DNA of 64,000 bases from Mergibacter septicus (GCF_003265225.1 NZ_CP022013.1:901001-965000), one strand, 5' to 3'; numbered from the stretch's first letter, positions 19,586 through 31,012 are shown. Notes: a model not told the origin generated them from the letters alone. Program-made: numbers and translations.

Positions 19586-20287
19586 CTAAATAAGCCCTCC
19601 TATTCGCTGTTTAAAATCATAACATTTAAAATAATCATAAATTCCATAAAGAATATCTTGACCAGAAGAAAATCCCATATTTAATAAATTATTAATACAG
19701 TCTTCATCACTAATGTTATTTACCACATCAAGTATTTCTTGTTTAAATAATCTATTACTTGCATTATTTAAATAATTGGCACTAATCTCATTTGTTTTAC
19801 TTTGAGATAAATTTGCTAATAATCTAAATTCTGGTAATATCCCTTGATGCTGTGAATAATAACCAGCCATATAACCTACAATATAATCATCACCACTTGG
19901 TGTTAAACCAATACCTAATCCTAATAAATCTTTTAATATTCCATCTTTCCTTCTGTTTTGAAATGCAATTTCAATTAATCCAAATTCTCTATTTAAACTC
20001 TTCAATTTGTTTTCAATACAGGATAATTCTATTAACTTATTATGATTTTCAAGATAACAACTAAATTCCTCTACGTCTAAATTAGGAATAAAGATTGTTT
20101 TATTGCTTGAATACTTAAGCTTTAAAAAGTAATCACCATCTACAATTAATGAATATGGTGCTTTATTTATTTTCTGGTTAAAAATAGAATAAATTCTATT
20201 TTGATATCTTAAATTAATAACATTATTAAATATACTCACAACCTGATAAGTACAATCTAATTTAAAATTTTTATCTTTTTTATACAT
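19586..20287 (-). CDS. ylbF: DUF2877 protein, YlbF/AllH-like carbamoyltransferase subunit
   Basis: This 233-residue protein carries the DUF2877 signature GLGIGLTPSGDD at 123-134, followed by YIVGYMAGYY. DUF2877 proteins (YlbF, now AllH, in E. coli) are the third component beside FdrA and YlbE. It is the only DUF2877 protein seen in the window, although there are two FdrA/YlbE pairs. It is shorter than the roughly 270 residues of E. coli YlbF. The gene is very AT-rich and starts 20 bases after the MFS gene. A 113-base AT-rich gap separates it from the NRAMP-like gene. Confidence 0.82.
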   Translation of the reverse strand: MYKKDKNFKLDCTYQVVSIFNNVINLRYQNRIYSIFNQKINKAPYSLIVDGDYFLKLKYSSNKTIFIPNLDVEEFSCYLENHNKLIELSCIENKLKSLNREFGLIEIAFQNRRKDGILKDLLGLGIGLTPSGDDYIVGYMAGYYSQHQGILPEFRLLANLSQSKTNEISANYLNNASNRLFKQEILDVVNNISDEDCINNLLNMGFSSGQDILYGIYDYFKCYDFKQRIGGLI

Positions 20288-20307
20288 CTTTTCACCATAA
20301 AGAAAAT

Positions 20308-21465
20308 TTAATCATACTTATTTAAAGAAAAAGAAACACCAAAAGCAATAAATAACAATACCACAGAAAACATAAAACTCATATCTAATGATCCCGTATA
20401 TTCTAGTACTTTTCCACCCACATAAGGTGCAATAATTGAACTTAATAATCCTACAAAATTAAAAATAGATAATGTAGTACTTAAGTTATTATTTGTATTT
20501 AATTTCGATACAGCGACTATTAATATAGGATCCAATGCCATCTTACCAAAAATACCATACATTACTAATGAAAATATTAAAACATTTAACTTATCACTAT
20601 ATACAAAAATACAAATAGATATAACAGTAAAAAATAAAAGAAATTTAATAAAAACACCTATTGCATTATATTTATCAACTAAAAGAGAAAAAATCAAAGA
20701 ACTAAAAATAGAAATCACTGATATTAATAAAATAGAAATAGAAATAATACTTGTTGATATTAATTTTTCCTCTGACAAATAAACCTGAATCCAGGTTAAC
20801 AAATGAAAGAAAGCATATAAAGATGAAAATGAAATAAAAAATATCTTTATAAGTTCTTTATTAACTTTAAACTGATTATGTTTATATCCATCTTGGATAA
20901 CTGGTATATTTTTACCTAACAAATAAACTAAAAATAATGAGATAAAAAATACTATAAAATACAAAAATTTATAATCAATAGAATAATTATCAACTAATAA
21001 AACAGGGATCGTATTACCTAGTATAATTCCTATTGACATACCACTATTTATTATAGTAGTAGCAAATGTTTTATATTTTCCTACCACATATTTAGAAGAT
21101 AATGAAAACTGTGGACCATAATAAATCCCCTCAAAAGCGCCAGCTAAAAATCTTAAGATAATAAAAAAATAAAAACTAGTAACCAATCCATTTAATAAAC
21201 TTATAATTGCTAATCCTAAAAAACTTATCTTAATTATTTTTTCTATTCCAAATTTACCAGCCAATATTCCACCGGGTATTTGAAGCAATGTATAACCAAG
21301 AAAAAAAATACTAAATATTATTCCAACCTCACTAATAGAAATATTAAAATCCGTAAGAACATATTTTATTACTGGTGTTAACATTACCCGATCAAAATAA
21401 ATCAAAGCCCAACCAAAACTAAAAATAAATGATAACTTTACCCAGCTAACACCATTATTCTTCAT
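20308..21465 (-). CDS. MFS transporter, anion/organic-acid symporter type
   Basis: This 385-residue protein has about twelve membrane segments in two halves, with the MFS loop 2-3 region IPGGILAGKFGIEK near 60-74. The N-terminus GWALIYFDRVMLTPVI resembles the anion:cation symporter branch (sugar acids and dicarboxylates). I chose ATG 21465 because AGGGA lies five bases upstream; the open frame continues 15 codons further. It is the first gene of the minus-strand set and so probably imports that pathway's substrate. It is the most AT-rich gene here: 20581-20640 has 9 G/C in 60. The substrate cannot be inferred. Confidence 0.82.
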   Translation of the reverse strand: MKNNGVSWVKLSFIFSFGWALIYFDRVMLTPVIKYVLTDFNISISEVGIIFSIFFLGYTLLQIPGGILAGKFGIEKIIKISFLGLAIISLLNGLVTSFYFFIILRFLAGAFEGIYYGPQFSLSSKYVVGKYKTFATTIINSGMSIGIILGNTIPVLLVDNYSIDYKFLYFIVFFISLFLVYLLGKNIPVIQDGYKHNQFKVNKELIKIFFISFSSLYAFFHLLTWIQVYLSEEKLISTSIISISILLISVISIFSSLIFSLLVDKYNAIGVFIKFLLFFTVISICIFVYSDKLNVLIFSLVMYGIFGKMALDPILIVAVSKLNTNNNLSTTLSIFNFVGLLSSIIAPYVGGKVLEYTGSLDMSFMFSVVLLFIAFGVSFSLNKYD

Positions 21466-21531
21466 TATAATCCCTATAATATAAAACCATACTGCTTTAT
21501 GTATAAGCACATAATATCAAATTTAATTAGT

Positions 21532-21551
21532 TCTATCTAAAACAAAATAGA
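21532..21551. promoter_or_regulatory. possible LysR-type inverted repeat in the divergent fdrA/MFS region
   Basis: TCTAT and ATAGA, separated by ten bases, form an interrupted inverted repeat with a T-N-A form typical of LysR boxes. It lies between the MFS gene (minus) and fdrA (plus), where an AllS-like regulator could act on both. The arms are short and the region is very AT-rich, so chance is possible. Confidence 0.22.
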
Positions 21552-21664
21552 CTGTTCTTTAATAATATAGAATTAATTAATAAAAAACACCATATTGTTT
21601 AATTTTTTTTAATAATAATTAAAACATTAATTTCTGAATGGATTTTATGCTTACAAAGGTTAAA

Positions 21665-21670
21665 TATAAT
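21665..21670 (+). promoter_or_regulatory. candidate -10 box for the plus-strand fdrA operon
   Basis: A perfect TATAAT lies 57 bases before the fdrA ATG. No good -35 hexamer stands 16-18 bases upstream, which would fit an activator-dependent promoter. Confidence 0.35.
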
Positions 21671-21726
21671 CACTTATCTACGAATTTATTATCCAGATAA
21701 TAAATACTTTAATTTAGGAGAAAAGA

Positions 21727-23388
21727 ATGATAACAGCTGCGATCAAACCAAATTGTTTTCAAGATTCTGTTAGCTTGATGATTATCTCTAAAAAATTATC
21801 TAGCATGAATTGTGTAGAACAAGTCTCTGTTATGATGGGAACACCTGCAAACAAAGAACTACTGAAAAATACAGGGCTATGGCATGATATATTTAATAAT
21901 GCAACACCAAATGATATTTGTATCTCAATAAATACAAAAGAGCATAATGATTCTATTATAGTAGAAGTAGAAAAAGCTTTAGATCAAGAATTAACCAATC
22001 TTGCTAACCATTCCAAAGGTAAAACATTACCAACTGTACGCAGCTGGACAAGGGCAACCAAAATTTTTCCACAAGCTAATATCGCTCTCATTTCTATTGC
22101 TGGAGAATATGCAGCTGATACAGCACATCAAGCTTTAGATAAAGGGCTAAATGTTATGCTTTTCTCTGATAATATTCCCTTAGAACAAGAACGTCAGTTA
22201 AAACTTAAAGCCAAAGAAAACAATTTAATTGTTATGGGACCCGATTGTGGAACATCTATTATTGCGGGTATTCCATTAGCTTTCGCCAATAGAGTACCTG
22301 AAGGTTGTATTGGAATAGTTGGTGCTTCTGGAACTGGTATCCAAGAGTTATGTTCTCAAATTGTCTTACAAGGAGAAGGTATTTCTCATGCTCTTGGTTT
22401 AGGCGGACGAGATCTATCCGAAGAGATTGGTGGAATTAGTGCTGAAATTGCTTTAGATATGCTCAATCAGGATACTAAAACAAAAGTCATTGCTTTCGTT
22501 TCAAAACCACCTTCACCATCTGTTAAAGAAAAAATTATTCAAAAAATGCAATCTTTGACTAAACCTGTGATTGCCATTTTTCTTGGTCACAGGCCAACAC
22601 AACAAAATTTAGGTAATGGCGTTGAACTCGCTTACACTCTTGATGAAGCAGCCAAAAAAGCTGTTATGCTTGCCAAAATACAGCGGATTATCACTTCTCA
22701 GAAGACCTCTTTGTATCAAGGAAAAATCTATGGATTATATACAGGAGGTACTCTTGCTACAGAATGTGCGATTCTGATGGCAGAAGCGCTCAATTTACAA
22801 GTAGACAATAGCCATCATCAGGGAATTATGCTTAATGCAAAAGGGCATATGATCATTGATTTAGGCGATGATTTTTATACGCTTGGCAGACCGCATCCAA
22901 TGATAGACCCTTCTACTCGTACAGATCAGATCGAAAAATTAAAAGATACTGAGTTTTCAATTCTTTTAGTTGATATTGTTCTTGGATTTGGTGGACATAT
23001 CGATCCTGCTGGAGCGATTACACAAGCAATTATTCGCTTACGCCAACAACGTCAACAAGATTTTATTGTGATAGCAACAATCACAGGTACAGATCAAGAT
23101 CCTCAATCTCGTCAAAAACAAATTCAAATTCTCAACGAAGCCGAAATTATTATTGCTAACAATATTAGAGAGGCTGTTGAACTTGCTGTTGGTTTAATTC
23201 ATACCAAACCACAAGACCAAATTAGCAAAACAAACACTTTATTAAAACAACCTAAAATCATCAACATTGGTCTAAATAACTTTGCTCAAGATTTATTAAA
23301 TTGCCAAGCAGAAGCAATTCATTTTCGTTGGGCACCTATTGCAGGTGGCAATCAGAAAATGATCGAATTATTAGCAAAACTCTCTTAA
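21727..23388 (+). CDS. fdrA: FdrA family protein, full length, carbamoyltransferase subunit
   Basis: This 553-residue protein matches E. coli FdrA (AllF) in length and layout. It has the succinyl-CoA-synthetase-like motifs VMGPDCGT at 169-176, GASGTGIQEL at 199-208 and GLGGRD at 224-229, and LGDDFYTLGRPHPMIDP later. The last about 45 residues form the small C-terminal domain that is separate in the minus-strand copy. AGGAGA is seven bases before the ATG. It is followed 26 bases later by ylbE and then a carbamate kinase. FdrA-YlbE-YlbF form the oxamate carbamoyltransferase of E. coli. Composition is ordinary for this genome (22321-22380 has 25 G/C in 60), unlike parts of the minus module. Confidence 0.9.
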   Translation: MITAAIKPNCFQDSVSLMIISKKLSSMNCVEQVSVMMGTPANKELLKNTGLWHDIFNNATPNDICISINTKEHNDSIIVEVEKALDQELTNLANHSKGKTLPTVRSWTRATKIFPQANIALISIAGEYAADTAHQALDKGLNVMLFSDNIPLEQERQLKLKAKENNLIVMGPDCGTSIIAGIPLAFANRVPEGCIGIVGASGTGIQELCSQIVLQGEGISHALGLGGRDLSEEIGGISAEIALDMLNQDTKTKVIAFVSKPPSPSVKEKIIQKMQSLTKPVIAIFLGHRPTQQNLGNGVELAYTLDEAAKKAVMLAKIQRIITSQKTSLYQGKIYGLYTGGTLATECAILMAEALNLQVDNSHHQGIMLNAKGHMIIDLGDDFYTLGRPHPMIDPSTRTDQIEKLKDTEFSILLVDIVLGFGGHIDPAGAITQAIIRLRQQRQQDFIVIATITGTDQDPQSRQKQIQILNEAEIIIANNIREAVELAVGLIHTKPQDQISKTNTLLKQPKIINIGLNNFAQDLLNCQAEAIHFRWAPIAGGNQKMIELLAKLS

Positions 23389-23414
23389 TCCCGATAAAAA
23401 TAAGGAATAACACA

Positions 23415-24665
23415 ATGAAATATGATATTAACCAAGCAAATCTAGAAGTTATTACAAAAATCAAAACTGCTCGTCCTTTCTGGATCGGCGTTAAATTAGC
23501 TAAAGAGGTAATCCCTGAACTCAACCAAGGAAAAGTACTCCTGCATGCTGGTCCACCAATTGAATGGCAAGAAATGACTGGTCCAATGCAAGGAGCTTGT
23601 ATTGGAGCTACTTTATATGAAAATTGGGCGACAACTGAAGAACAAGCAATTGAACTACTATCAACAGGTGAAATTACCTTTATTCCTTGTCATCAAGTCC
23701 ATGCCGTTGGACCTATGGGAGGTATTACCTCAGCTACAATGCCTGTGCATATTGTTAAAAATACACAACATCAAAATTTAGCTTTTTGCAATCTCAACGA
23801 AGGTATAGGCAAAGTAATGCGTTTCGGTGCTTATGGTGCTGATGTTCAACAACGCCTAAGATGGATGCGAGATGAATTAGCACCTGTTTTAAACGAAGCC
23901 TTAGAAGATACTGATGGCATAGATCTTACTGCAATTATGGCTCAAGCTATTACAATGGGTGATGAATTTCATCAACGAAACATTGCTGCTTCAGCATTAC
24001 TCGCCAAAATATTAGCCCCTAAAATTATGCAGCAACAACGTGAAAGATCCATATTAACCCGAGTAATGGATTTCTTAAGTGTAACCGATCAATTCTTCCT
24101 AAACCTTGCAATGGCTTATGCTAAATCTGTAATGGATGCTGCTGCCTCAATTGGAAAGGGCTCTATCGTAACGGCACTATCTCGTAATGGCAAAGATTTT
24201 GGCATAAAAGTAAGCGGATTAGGTGATCAATGGTTTACCGCTCCCGTCAATACTCCTCAAGGCCTATTTTTTACAGGTTATGATCAAGCTGACGCAAATC
24301 CAGATATTGGCGATAGTGCCATTACCGAAGCATTTGGTATTGGTGGTGCAGCAATGATTGCAGCGCCGGGAGTTACTCGCTTTGTTGGAGCTGGTGGGTT
24401 TAATGCAGCATTAGACACCTCTGATGAAATGAGTGAAATCTACCTTGATAATAACGAAATGCTACAAATTCCAACCTGGGATTTTAAGGGATGTTGTCTA
24501 GGATTAGATATACGTCGAGTGATTGAAACAGGTATTACACCTCTTATCAATACAGGAATAGCACATAAAAAAGCGGGGATCGGACAAATTGGTGCAGGAA
24601 CAGTTAGAGTACCACTTGCTTGTTTTGAAAAAGCACTTGAAGCCTTAGCAAAAAAATTAAATTAA
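23415..24665 (+). CDS. ylbE: YlbE-like DUF1116 protein, carbamoyltransferase subunit (plus module)
   Basis: This 416-residue DUF1116 protein is the YlbE (AllG) partner of the fdrA just before it. Conserved blocks are LLHAGPPIEWQEMTGPMQGA near 42-61, MAQAITMGDEFHQRNIAAS near 180-198, RNGKDFGIKVSGLGDQWF and NPDIGDSAITEAFGIGG. I start at ATG 23415 because AAGGAA lies nine bases upstream and it is clear of fdrA; an open frame extends back into fdrA but is not family-like there. The gap to the carbamate kinase is 54 bases. Confidence 0.9.
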   Translation: MKYDINQANLEVITKIKTARPFWIGVKLAKEVIPELNQGKVLLHAGPPIEWQEMTGPMQGACIGATLYENWATTEEQAIELLSTGEITFIPCHQVHAVGPMGGITSATMPVHIVKNTQHQNLAFCNLNEGIGKVMRFGAYGADVQQRLRWMRDELAPVLNEALEDTDGIDLTAIMAQAITMGDEFHQRNIAASALLAKILAPKIMQQQRERSILTRVMDFLSVTDQFFLNLAMAYAKSVMDAAASIGKGSIVTALSRNGKDFGIKVSGLGDQWFTAPVNTPQGLFFTGYDQADANPDIGDSAITEAFGIGGAAMIAAPGVTRFVGAGGFNAALDTSDEMSEIYLDNNEMLQIPTWDFKGCCLGLDIRRVIETGITPLINTGIAHKKAGIGQIGAGTVRVPLACFEKALEALAKKLN

Positions 24666-24719
24666 TCTACTTAAATCATTTTTGCGATTATTAATAGCTA
24701 ATAAAAGGAAACTATTACA

Positions 24720-25628
24720 ATGAAAAAACCAACCATTGTTATTGCTTTAGGTGGAAATGCCTTATTAAGGCGTGGACAAATAATGTCTTACCAAAATCAA
24801 CTTGAAAATATCCGTATCGCTGCAGATGCTATCGGAAAATTGACTAAAGAATATCGAATTGCAATTGTTCATGGAAATGGTCCACAAGTGGGGCTACTAG
24901 CACAACAAAATGAAGCTTATTCGGCAGTTCCTGCTTATCCATTGAGCTGTTTAGTGGCTGAAACACAAGGTATGATTGCCACAATGCTTGTTCAAGAATT
25001 ACAAAAAATTTGTGATAAGCCCATTACCTCCATTCTTACTCACGTTGAAGTGGATCCTAATGACTTAGCTTTTATCGAACCAACCAAATTTATTGGTGCA
25101 GTTTACGACCAAACACAAGCTGAAACATTAGCGAAGAAATATCATTGGCAAATTAAAGCTGATGGTAACTTTTATCGTAGAGTAGTTGCCTCTCCTAAAC
25201 CTTTAGCCGTCAGAGAAAGCTCGGCTATTCGTACTGCTTTGGATAACGATAACATCGTTATTTGCGCTGGAGGCGGTGGTATTCCTGTTGCCAAACAAGA
25301 TGGCATTTTTACCAATATTGATTGTGTTATTGATAAAGATGCCACAGCATCTTTATTAGCTACACAAATTAAGGCTGATTACTTCTTAATCCTAACAGAT
25401 GGTGACGGTATCTATCTTAATTGGGGGAAAGAAAATCAAACTAAATTAACCAAAATTACCGCCTCTGAATTAGCAACTTATCAATTCGATCCGGGGTCAA
25501 TGCAACCAAAAGTAAATGCTGTCATTAATTTTGTCCAACAAACCCCTGATGGAAAAGCGATTATTACTGACCTAAATTTAGCAAATCAAGCTCTCAAGGG
25601 AAAATCGGGTACTTTAATCATTAATTAA
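24720..25628 (+). CDS. arcC: carbamate kinase
   Basis: Carbamate kinase makes ATP from carbamoyl phosphate and ADP, releasing carbamate. The 302-residue product is a complete amino-acid-kinase-fold enzyme with IALGGNALLRRGQ at 8-20, AIVHGNGPQVGLLAQQNE near 48-65, ICAGGGGIPV near 181-190 and a DKDATASLLA motif. AAGGAA lies ten bases before the ATG. Placed after fdrA-ylbE, it corresponds to AllK/YbcF of E. coli more than to ArcC of the arginine deiminase route: no arcA or arcB is in the window. It is the only kinase for both FdrA modules and the likely energy-yielding step. Confidence 0.93.
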   Translation: MKKPTIVIALGGNALLRRGQIMSYQNQLENIRIAADAIGKLTKEYRIAIVHGNGPQVGLLAQQNEAYSAVPAYPLSCLVAETQGMIATMLVQELQKICDKPITSILTHVEVDPNDLAFIEPTKFIGAVYDQTQAETLAKKYHWQIKADGNFYRRVVASPKPLAVRESSAIRTALDNDNIVICAGGGGIPVAKQDGIFTNIDCVIDKDATASLLATQIKADYFLILTDGDGIYLNWGKENQTKLTKITASELATYQFDPGSMQPKVNAVINFVQQTPDGKAIITDLNLANQALKGKSGTLIIN

Positions 25629-25638
25629 TACTTATCGC

Positions 25639-25675
25639 AAGGACAAGTTTTTCTAAAAAATCTTGTCCTTTATTT
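25639..25675 (+). terminator. terminator after the carbamate kinase
   Basis: AAGGACAAG (25639-25647) and CTTGTCCTT (25662-25670) form a nine-pair stem that can extend through complementary T and A runs in the loop, followed by TTTATTT. It closes the fdrA-ylbE-arcC transcript. Confidence 0.85.
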
Positions 25676-25859
25676 CAGCATAATAATTAAAATTTAATCA
25701 CAGCATACTATTTTTTCAAACAATATTTTTTCATCACAAATATACTACATAAAAACACAAATTTAGAATAAAATAACAATTCATAGATAATAAAAGAATA
25801 TTATTCTATTTAATTGTAAATATTTTCTATATTTTAACCAAAAAACAGAAATTTATTCG
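25676..25859. other. AT-rich spacer before the leu promoter
   Basis: Between the carbamate kinase terminator and the leu promoter the sequence is strongly AT-rich, with A- and T-runs that would bend DNA. I see no gene and no convincing operator. It may act as an UP-element or binding region for nucleoid proteins or a Leu-responsive regulator, but nothing specific supports that. Confidence 0.4.
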
Positions 25860-25887
25860 TTGACATCCTAAGGTAATTAAGTAAGAT
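25860..25887 (+). promoter_or_regulatory. promoter of the leuL-leuABCD operon
   Basis: A perfect -35 box TTGACA (25860-25865) is followed after 16 bases by TAAGAT (25882-25887), which keeps four of six consensus bases. It predicts a start near 25894, about 43 bases before the leuL ATG. Confidence 0.65.
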
Positions 25888-25936
25888 GAAGAAAAATCAA
25901 TATACTTTACTATAAATTAATTAACTGGAATTTTTT

Positions 25937-26002
25937 ATGAAAATGATTTTTTCTTCTTTATCACTCCTCCTACTATGCACTCATTTAGTATGTGCGGTTT
26001 GA
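25937..26002 (+). CDS. leuL: leu operon leader peptide
   Basis: This 21-codon frame encodes MKMIFSSLSLLLLCTHLVCA and a final Val. Six of its codons are Leu: TTA, CTC, CTC, CTA, CTA, TTA, with four in a row at 25964-25975. GGA lies seven bases before the ATG. It sits between a good promoter and a rho-independent terminator ahead of leuA. The Leu run is where a ribosome short of charged tRNA-Leu would stall. Confidence 0.88.
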   Translation: MKMIFSSLSLLLLCTHLVCAV

Positions 26003-26070
26003 TTGTGGAAGAAAAAAATAAACTTGCAATCACAACATCAACAAACCCGCACTTATAGCGGGTTTTTTTA
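25976..26070 (+). promoter_or_regulatory. transcription attenuator of the leu operon
   Basis: Four segments can form alternative pairs. Segment 1, TGCAC (25976-25980), right after the Leu codons, pairs with segment 2, GTGCG (25992-25996). Segment 2, GTGCGGTTT (25992-26000), also pairs with segment 3, AAACCCGCAC (26043-26052), with one bulged C. Segment 3 alternatively pairs with segment 4, GCGGGTT, making the terminator. A ribosome stalled on the Leu codons would cover segment 1 and favour 2:3 (readthrough). One that reaches the stop at 26000-26002 covers segment 2 and favours 3:4 (termination). Confidence 0.82.
26044..26070 (+). terminator. attenuator terminator before leuA
   Basis: AACCCGC (26044-26050) and GCGGGTT (26058-26064) form a seven-pair stem with a seven-base loop, running into TTTTTTT. 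It ends 45 bases before leuA. Confidence 0.9.
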
Positions 26071-26114
26071 TAACTATTTTATGTTGATAAACATAACTTT
26101 AAGAGGAAAATGCA

Positions 26115-28747
<2,633 letters not shown>

Positions 28748-28773
28748 TCAATCTTGCCCGTCATAGGAGATTA

Positions 28774-30183
28774 ATGATGAAAAAAACACTTTACGAAAAA
28801 TTATTTGATTCGCATATCGTTTATGAAGCTGAAGGAGAAACGCCTATTTTATACATTAATCGTCATTTAATGCATGAAGTAACCTCTCCTCAAGCCTTTG
28901 ATGGACTGCGTGTTGCTGGTCGATCTGTTCGACAGGCGAATAAAACATTTGCCACTATGGATCACAGTATATCGACCCAAAGTCGTGATCCTTCAGCCTG
29001 TGGAGAACAAGCTAGAATTCAAGTATTAGAACTTGATAAGAACTGCCAAGCTAATAATATTTCTCTCTATGATTTAAAAAGCAAAAATCAAGGAATTGTC
29101 CATGTTGTTGGTCCTGAACAAGGATTAACTTTACCCGGAATGACCATTGTATGCGGTGATTCTCATACCGCAACGCATGGAGCTTTCGGTGCATTAGCCT
29201 TTGGAATTGGTACCTCTGAAGTCGAGCATGTTTTAGCAACACAAACGCTAAAACAAGCACGAGCTAAAAAAATGAAAATTGAAGTCCGTGGGAAAGTTGC
29301 AGCGGGAATTACCGCTAAAGATATTATTCTTGCGATCATTGGAAAAACGACTATGGCAGGTGGTACAGGGCATGTTGTCGAATTTTGTGGCGAGGCAATC
29401 CGAGATTTATCAATGGAAGGCAGAATGACAGTATGTAATATGGCAATCGAAATGGGAGCAAAAGCTGGATTAATTGCTCCCGATGAAACCACTTTTGCTT
29501 ATTTAAAAGAACGACCTTTTGCCCCTAAAGGTGAAGAATGGGAACAAGCCGTAGCTTACTGGAGAACTTTATATACCGATGAAGGTGCTGAGTTTGATAC
29601 AGTAGTCACATTAGAAGCCAGTGAAATAGCACCACAAGTTACTTGGGGAACAAATCCGGGGCAAGTTGTGGCAATTGATCAAGCTGTACCAAACCCTGCT
29701 GGTATGTCTGATCCAATCGAAAAACAATCGGCAGAAAAAGCATTAAAATATATGGGATTATTACCAGAAACCGCTATACAAGATATTACTGTCGATAAAG
29801 TTTTCATTGGTTCTTGTACTAACTCTAGAATTGAAGATTTACGTGCTGCCGCAGCTGTTGTTAAAGGACGAAAAGTAGCAGCTGGTGTTCAAGCACTAGT
29901 AGTACCCGGTTCAGGTTTAGTCAAACAACAAGCTGAAGATGAAGGACTAGATAAAATTTTTATTGAAGCTGGTTTTGAATGGCGATTACCCGGTTGCTCA
30001 ATGTGTTTAGCAATGAATGATGATCGTTTAGGTGAATGGGAACGTTGTGCCTCCACCAGCAACCGCAATTTTGAAAGTAGACAAGGACGAAATGGTCGAA
30101 CCCATTTAGTCAGTCCTGCAATGGCTGCGGCTGCGGCTGTTTTTGGTAAATTTACTGATATAAGACAAATCGAATTATTATAA
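28774..30183 (+). CDS. leuC: 3-isopropylmalate dehydratase large subunit
   Basis: LeuC with LeuD isomerises 2-isopropylmalate to 3-isopropylmalate using a [4Fe-4S] cluster. The 469-residue product carries the cluster cysteines in GSCTNSR (about 350) and GCSMC (about 409 and 412), and the aconitase motif [13 protein letters not shown] near 130-142. Two Met codons stand in tandem at the start, so 28774 or 28777 could be used. AGGAG lies just upstream. leuD follows after 10 bases. Confidence 0.98.
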   Translation: MMKKTLYEKLFDSHIVYEAEGETPILYINRHLMHEVTSPQAFDGLRVAGRSVRQANKTFATMDHSISTQSRDPSACGEQARIQVLELDKNCQANNISLYDLKSKNQGIVHVVGPEQGLTLPGMTIVCGDSHTATHGAFGALAFGIGTSEVEHVLATQTLKQARAKKMKIEVRGKVAAGITAKDIILAIIGKTTMAGGTGHVVEFCGEAIRDLSMEGRMTVCNMAIEMGAKAGLIAPDETTFAYLKERPFAPKGEEWEQAVAYWRTLYTDEGAEFDTVVTLEASEIAPQVTWGTNPGQVVAIDQAVPNPAGMSDPIEKQSAEKALKYMGLLPETAIQDITVDKVFIGSCTNSRIEDLRAAAAVVKGRKVAAGVQALVVPGSGLVKQQAEDEGLDKIFIEAGFEWRLPGCSMCLAMNDDRLGEWERCASTSNRNFESRQGRNGRTHLVSPAMAAAAAVFGKFTDIRQIELL

Positions 30184-30193
30184 GGAGAGAAGA

Positions 30194-30796
30194 ATGGCTG
30201 GTTTTAAACAACATTCAGGCTTAGTGATACCATTAGATGCCGCTAATGTTGATACAGATGCGATCATACCAAAACAATTCTTACAAGCCGTTACTCGAGT
30301 AGGATTTGGCAAACATCTTTTTCACGAATGGCGTTATCTAGATGCTGAAGGCACACAACCTAATCCTGAATTTGTACTTAATTATCCACAGTACCAAGGT
30401 GCCACTATTTTGTTAGCAAGAGAAAATTTAGGCTGCGGTTCTTCACGTGAACACGCTCCTTGGGCATTAGCTGATTATGGTATAAAAGCAATGATAGCAC
30501 CTAGTTTTGCAGATATCTTTTATGGTAATAGCTTAAATAATCACCTTTTACCTATTCGTCTTAGTGAAGAAGAAGTCGATGAAATCTTTACTTGGGTAAG
30601 ATCACACGAAGGAATACCTATCCATATCGATCTAGAACAACAAAGTGTTAATGTTGGTGAAAAAACTTATCATTTTTACCTAGATCCATTTCATCATCAT
30701 TGCTTATTAAATGGACTAGATAGCATAGGGTTAACGCTTCAACATGAGGAAAAAATAGCGGAATATGAAAAAAATATTCCAACATTTTTACGCTAA
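30194..30796 (+). CDS. leuD: 3-isopropylmalate dehydratase small subunit
   Basis: LeuD is the swivel-domain small subunit that completes the isopropylmalate isomerase active site. The 200-residue product has [13 protein letters not shown] at 18-30, [14 protein letters not shown] near 79-92 and the [17 protein letters not shown] block near 109. AAGGAGAG lies seven bases before the ATG. It ends the leuABCD operon, and a long structured region follows. Confidence 0.98.
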   Translation: MAGFKQHSGLVIPLDAANVDTDAIIPKQFLQAVTRVGFGKHLFHEWRYLDAEGTQPNPEFVLNYPQYQGATILLARENLGCGSSREHAPWALADYGIKAMIAPSFADIFYGNSLNNHLLPIRLSEEEVDEIFTWVRSHEGIPIHIDLEQQSVNVGEKTYHFYLDPFHHHCLLNGLDSIGLTLQHEEKIAEYEKNIPTFLR

Positions 30797-30824
30797 CTTG
30801 CTAGCTCAAAATACAAAAAATTTT

Positions 30825-30918
30825 AAAGAGTGAATATAAAGATACCTTATTATCAGTAAATTTAAGTTAAAAACTTCTTAAATTTATACTCACAAAATCT
30901 ATTCACTCTTTTTAATTT
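30825..30918 (+). terminator. nested hairpin terminator after leuD
   Basis: An 11-bp outer stem, AAAGAGTGAAT (30825-30835) with ATTCACTCTTT (30901-30911), encloses a second perfect 10-bp stem, TAAATTTAAG (30857-30866) with CTTAAATTTA (30877-30886). The outer stem is followed by TTTTTAATTTTTTT-like sequence. It probably ends the leu operon, but it is larger than a normal terminator. The rest of the 314-base gap to dusB holds the dusB-fis promoter. Confidence 0.6.
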
Positions 30919-30983
30919 TTTTACTAAAGAATAAAAAATAAGCGTGTTTTAGTAAAAATTTACGCTTAGTATAAATTTTAGAC

Positions 30984-31012
30984 TTCACTATTTAAGCAAA
31001 ACAGAGTATTAT
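30984..31012 (+). promoter_or_regulatory. promoter of the dusB-fis operon
   Basis: TTCACT (30984-30989), 17 bases, TATTAT (31007-31012), then a GC-rich stretch TGCCGCCC (31013-31020) where transcription would start. The GC-rich discriminator is the hallmark of stringently controlled promoters such as E. coli fis P. A long 5' leader of about 90 bases would precede dusB. Confidence 0.6.

Noticed and set aside
23301..23414. Longer start for the plus-strand YlbE, beginning inside fdrA
   Set aside because: The extra 38 residues are an out-of-frame reading of the fdrA end and are not family-like; the ATG at 23415 has a good ribosome binding site.
29163..29492. 109-codon frame antisense to leuC
   Set aside because: It overlaps a conserved gene and has no homology or initiation signal that I can see.
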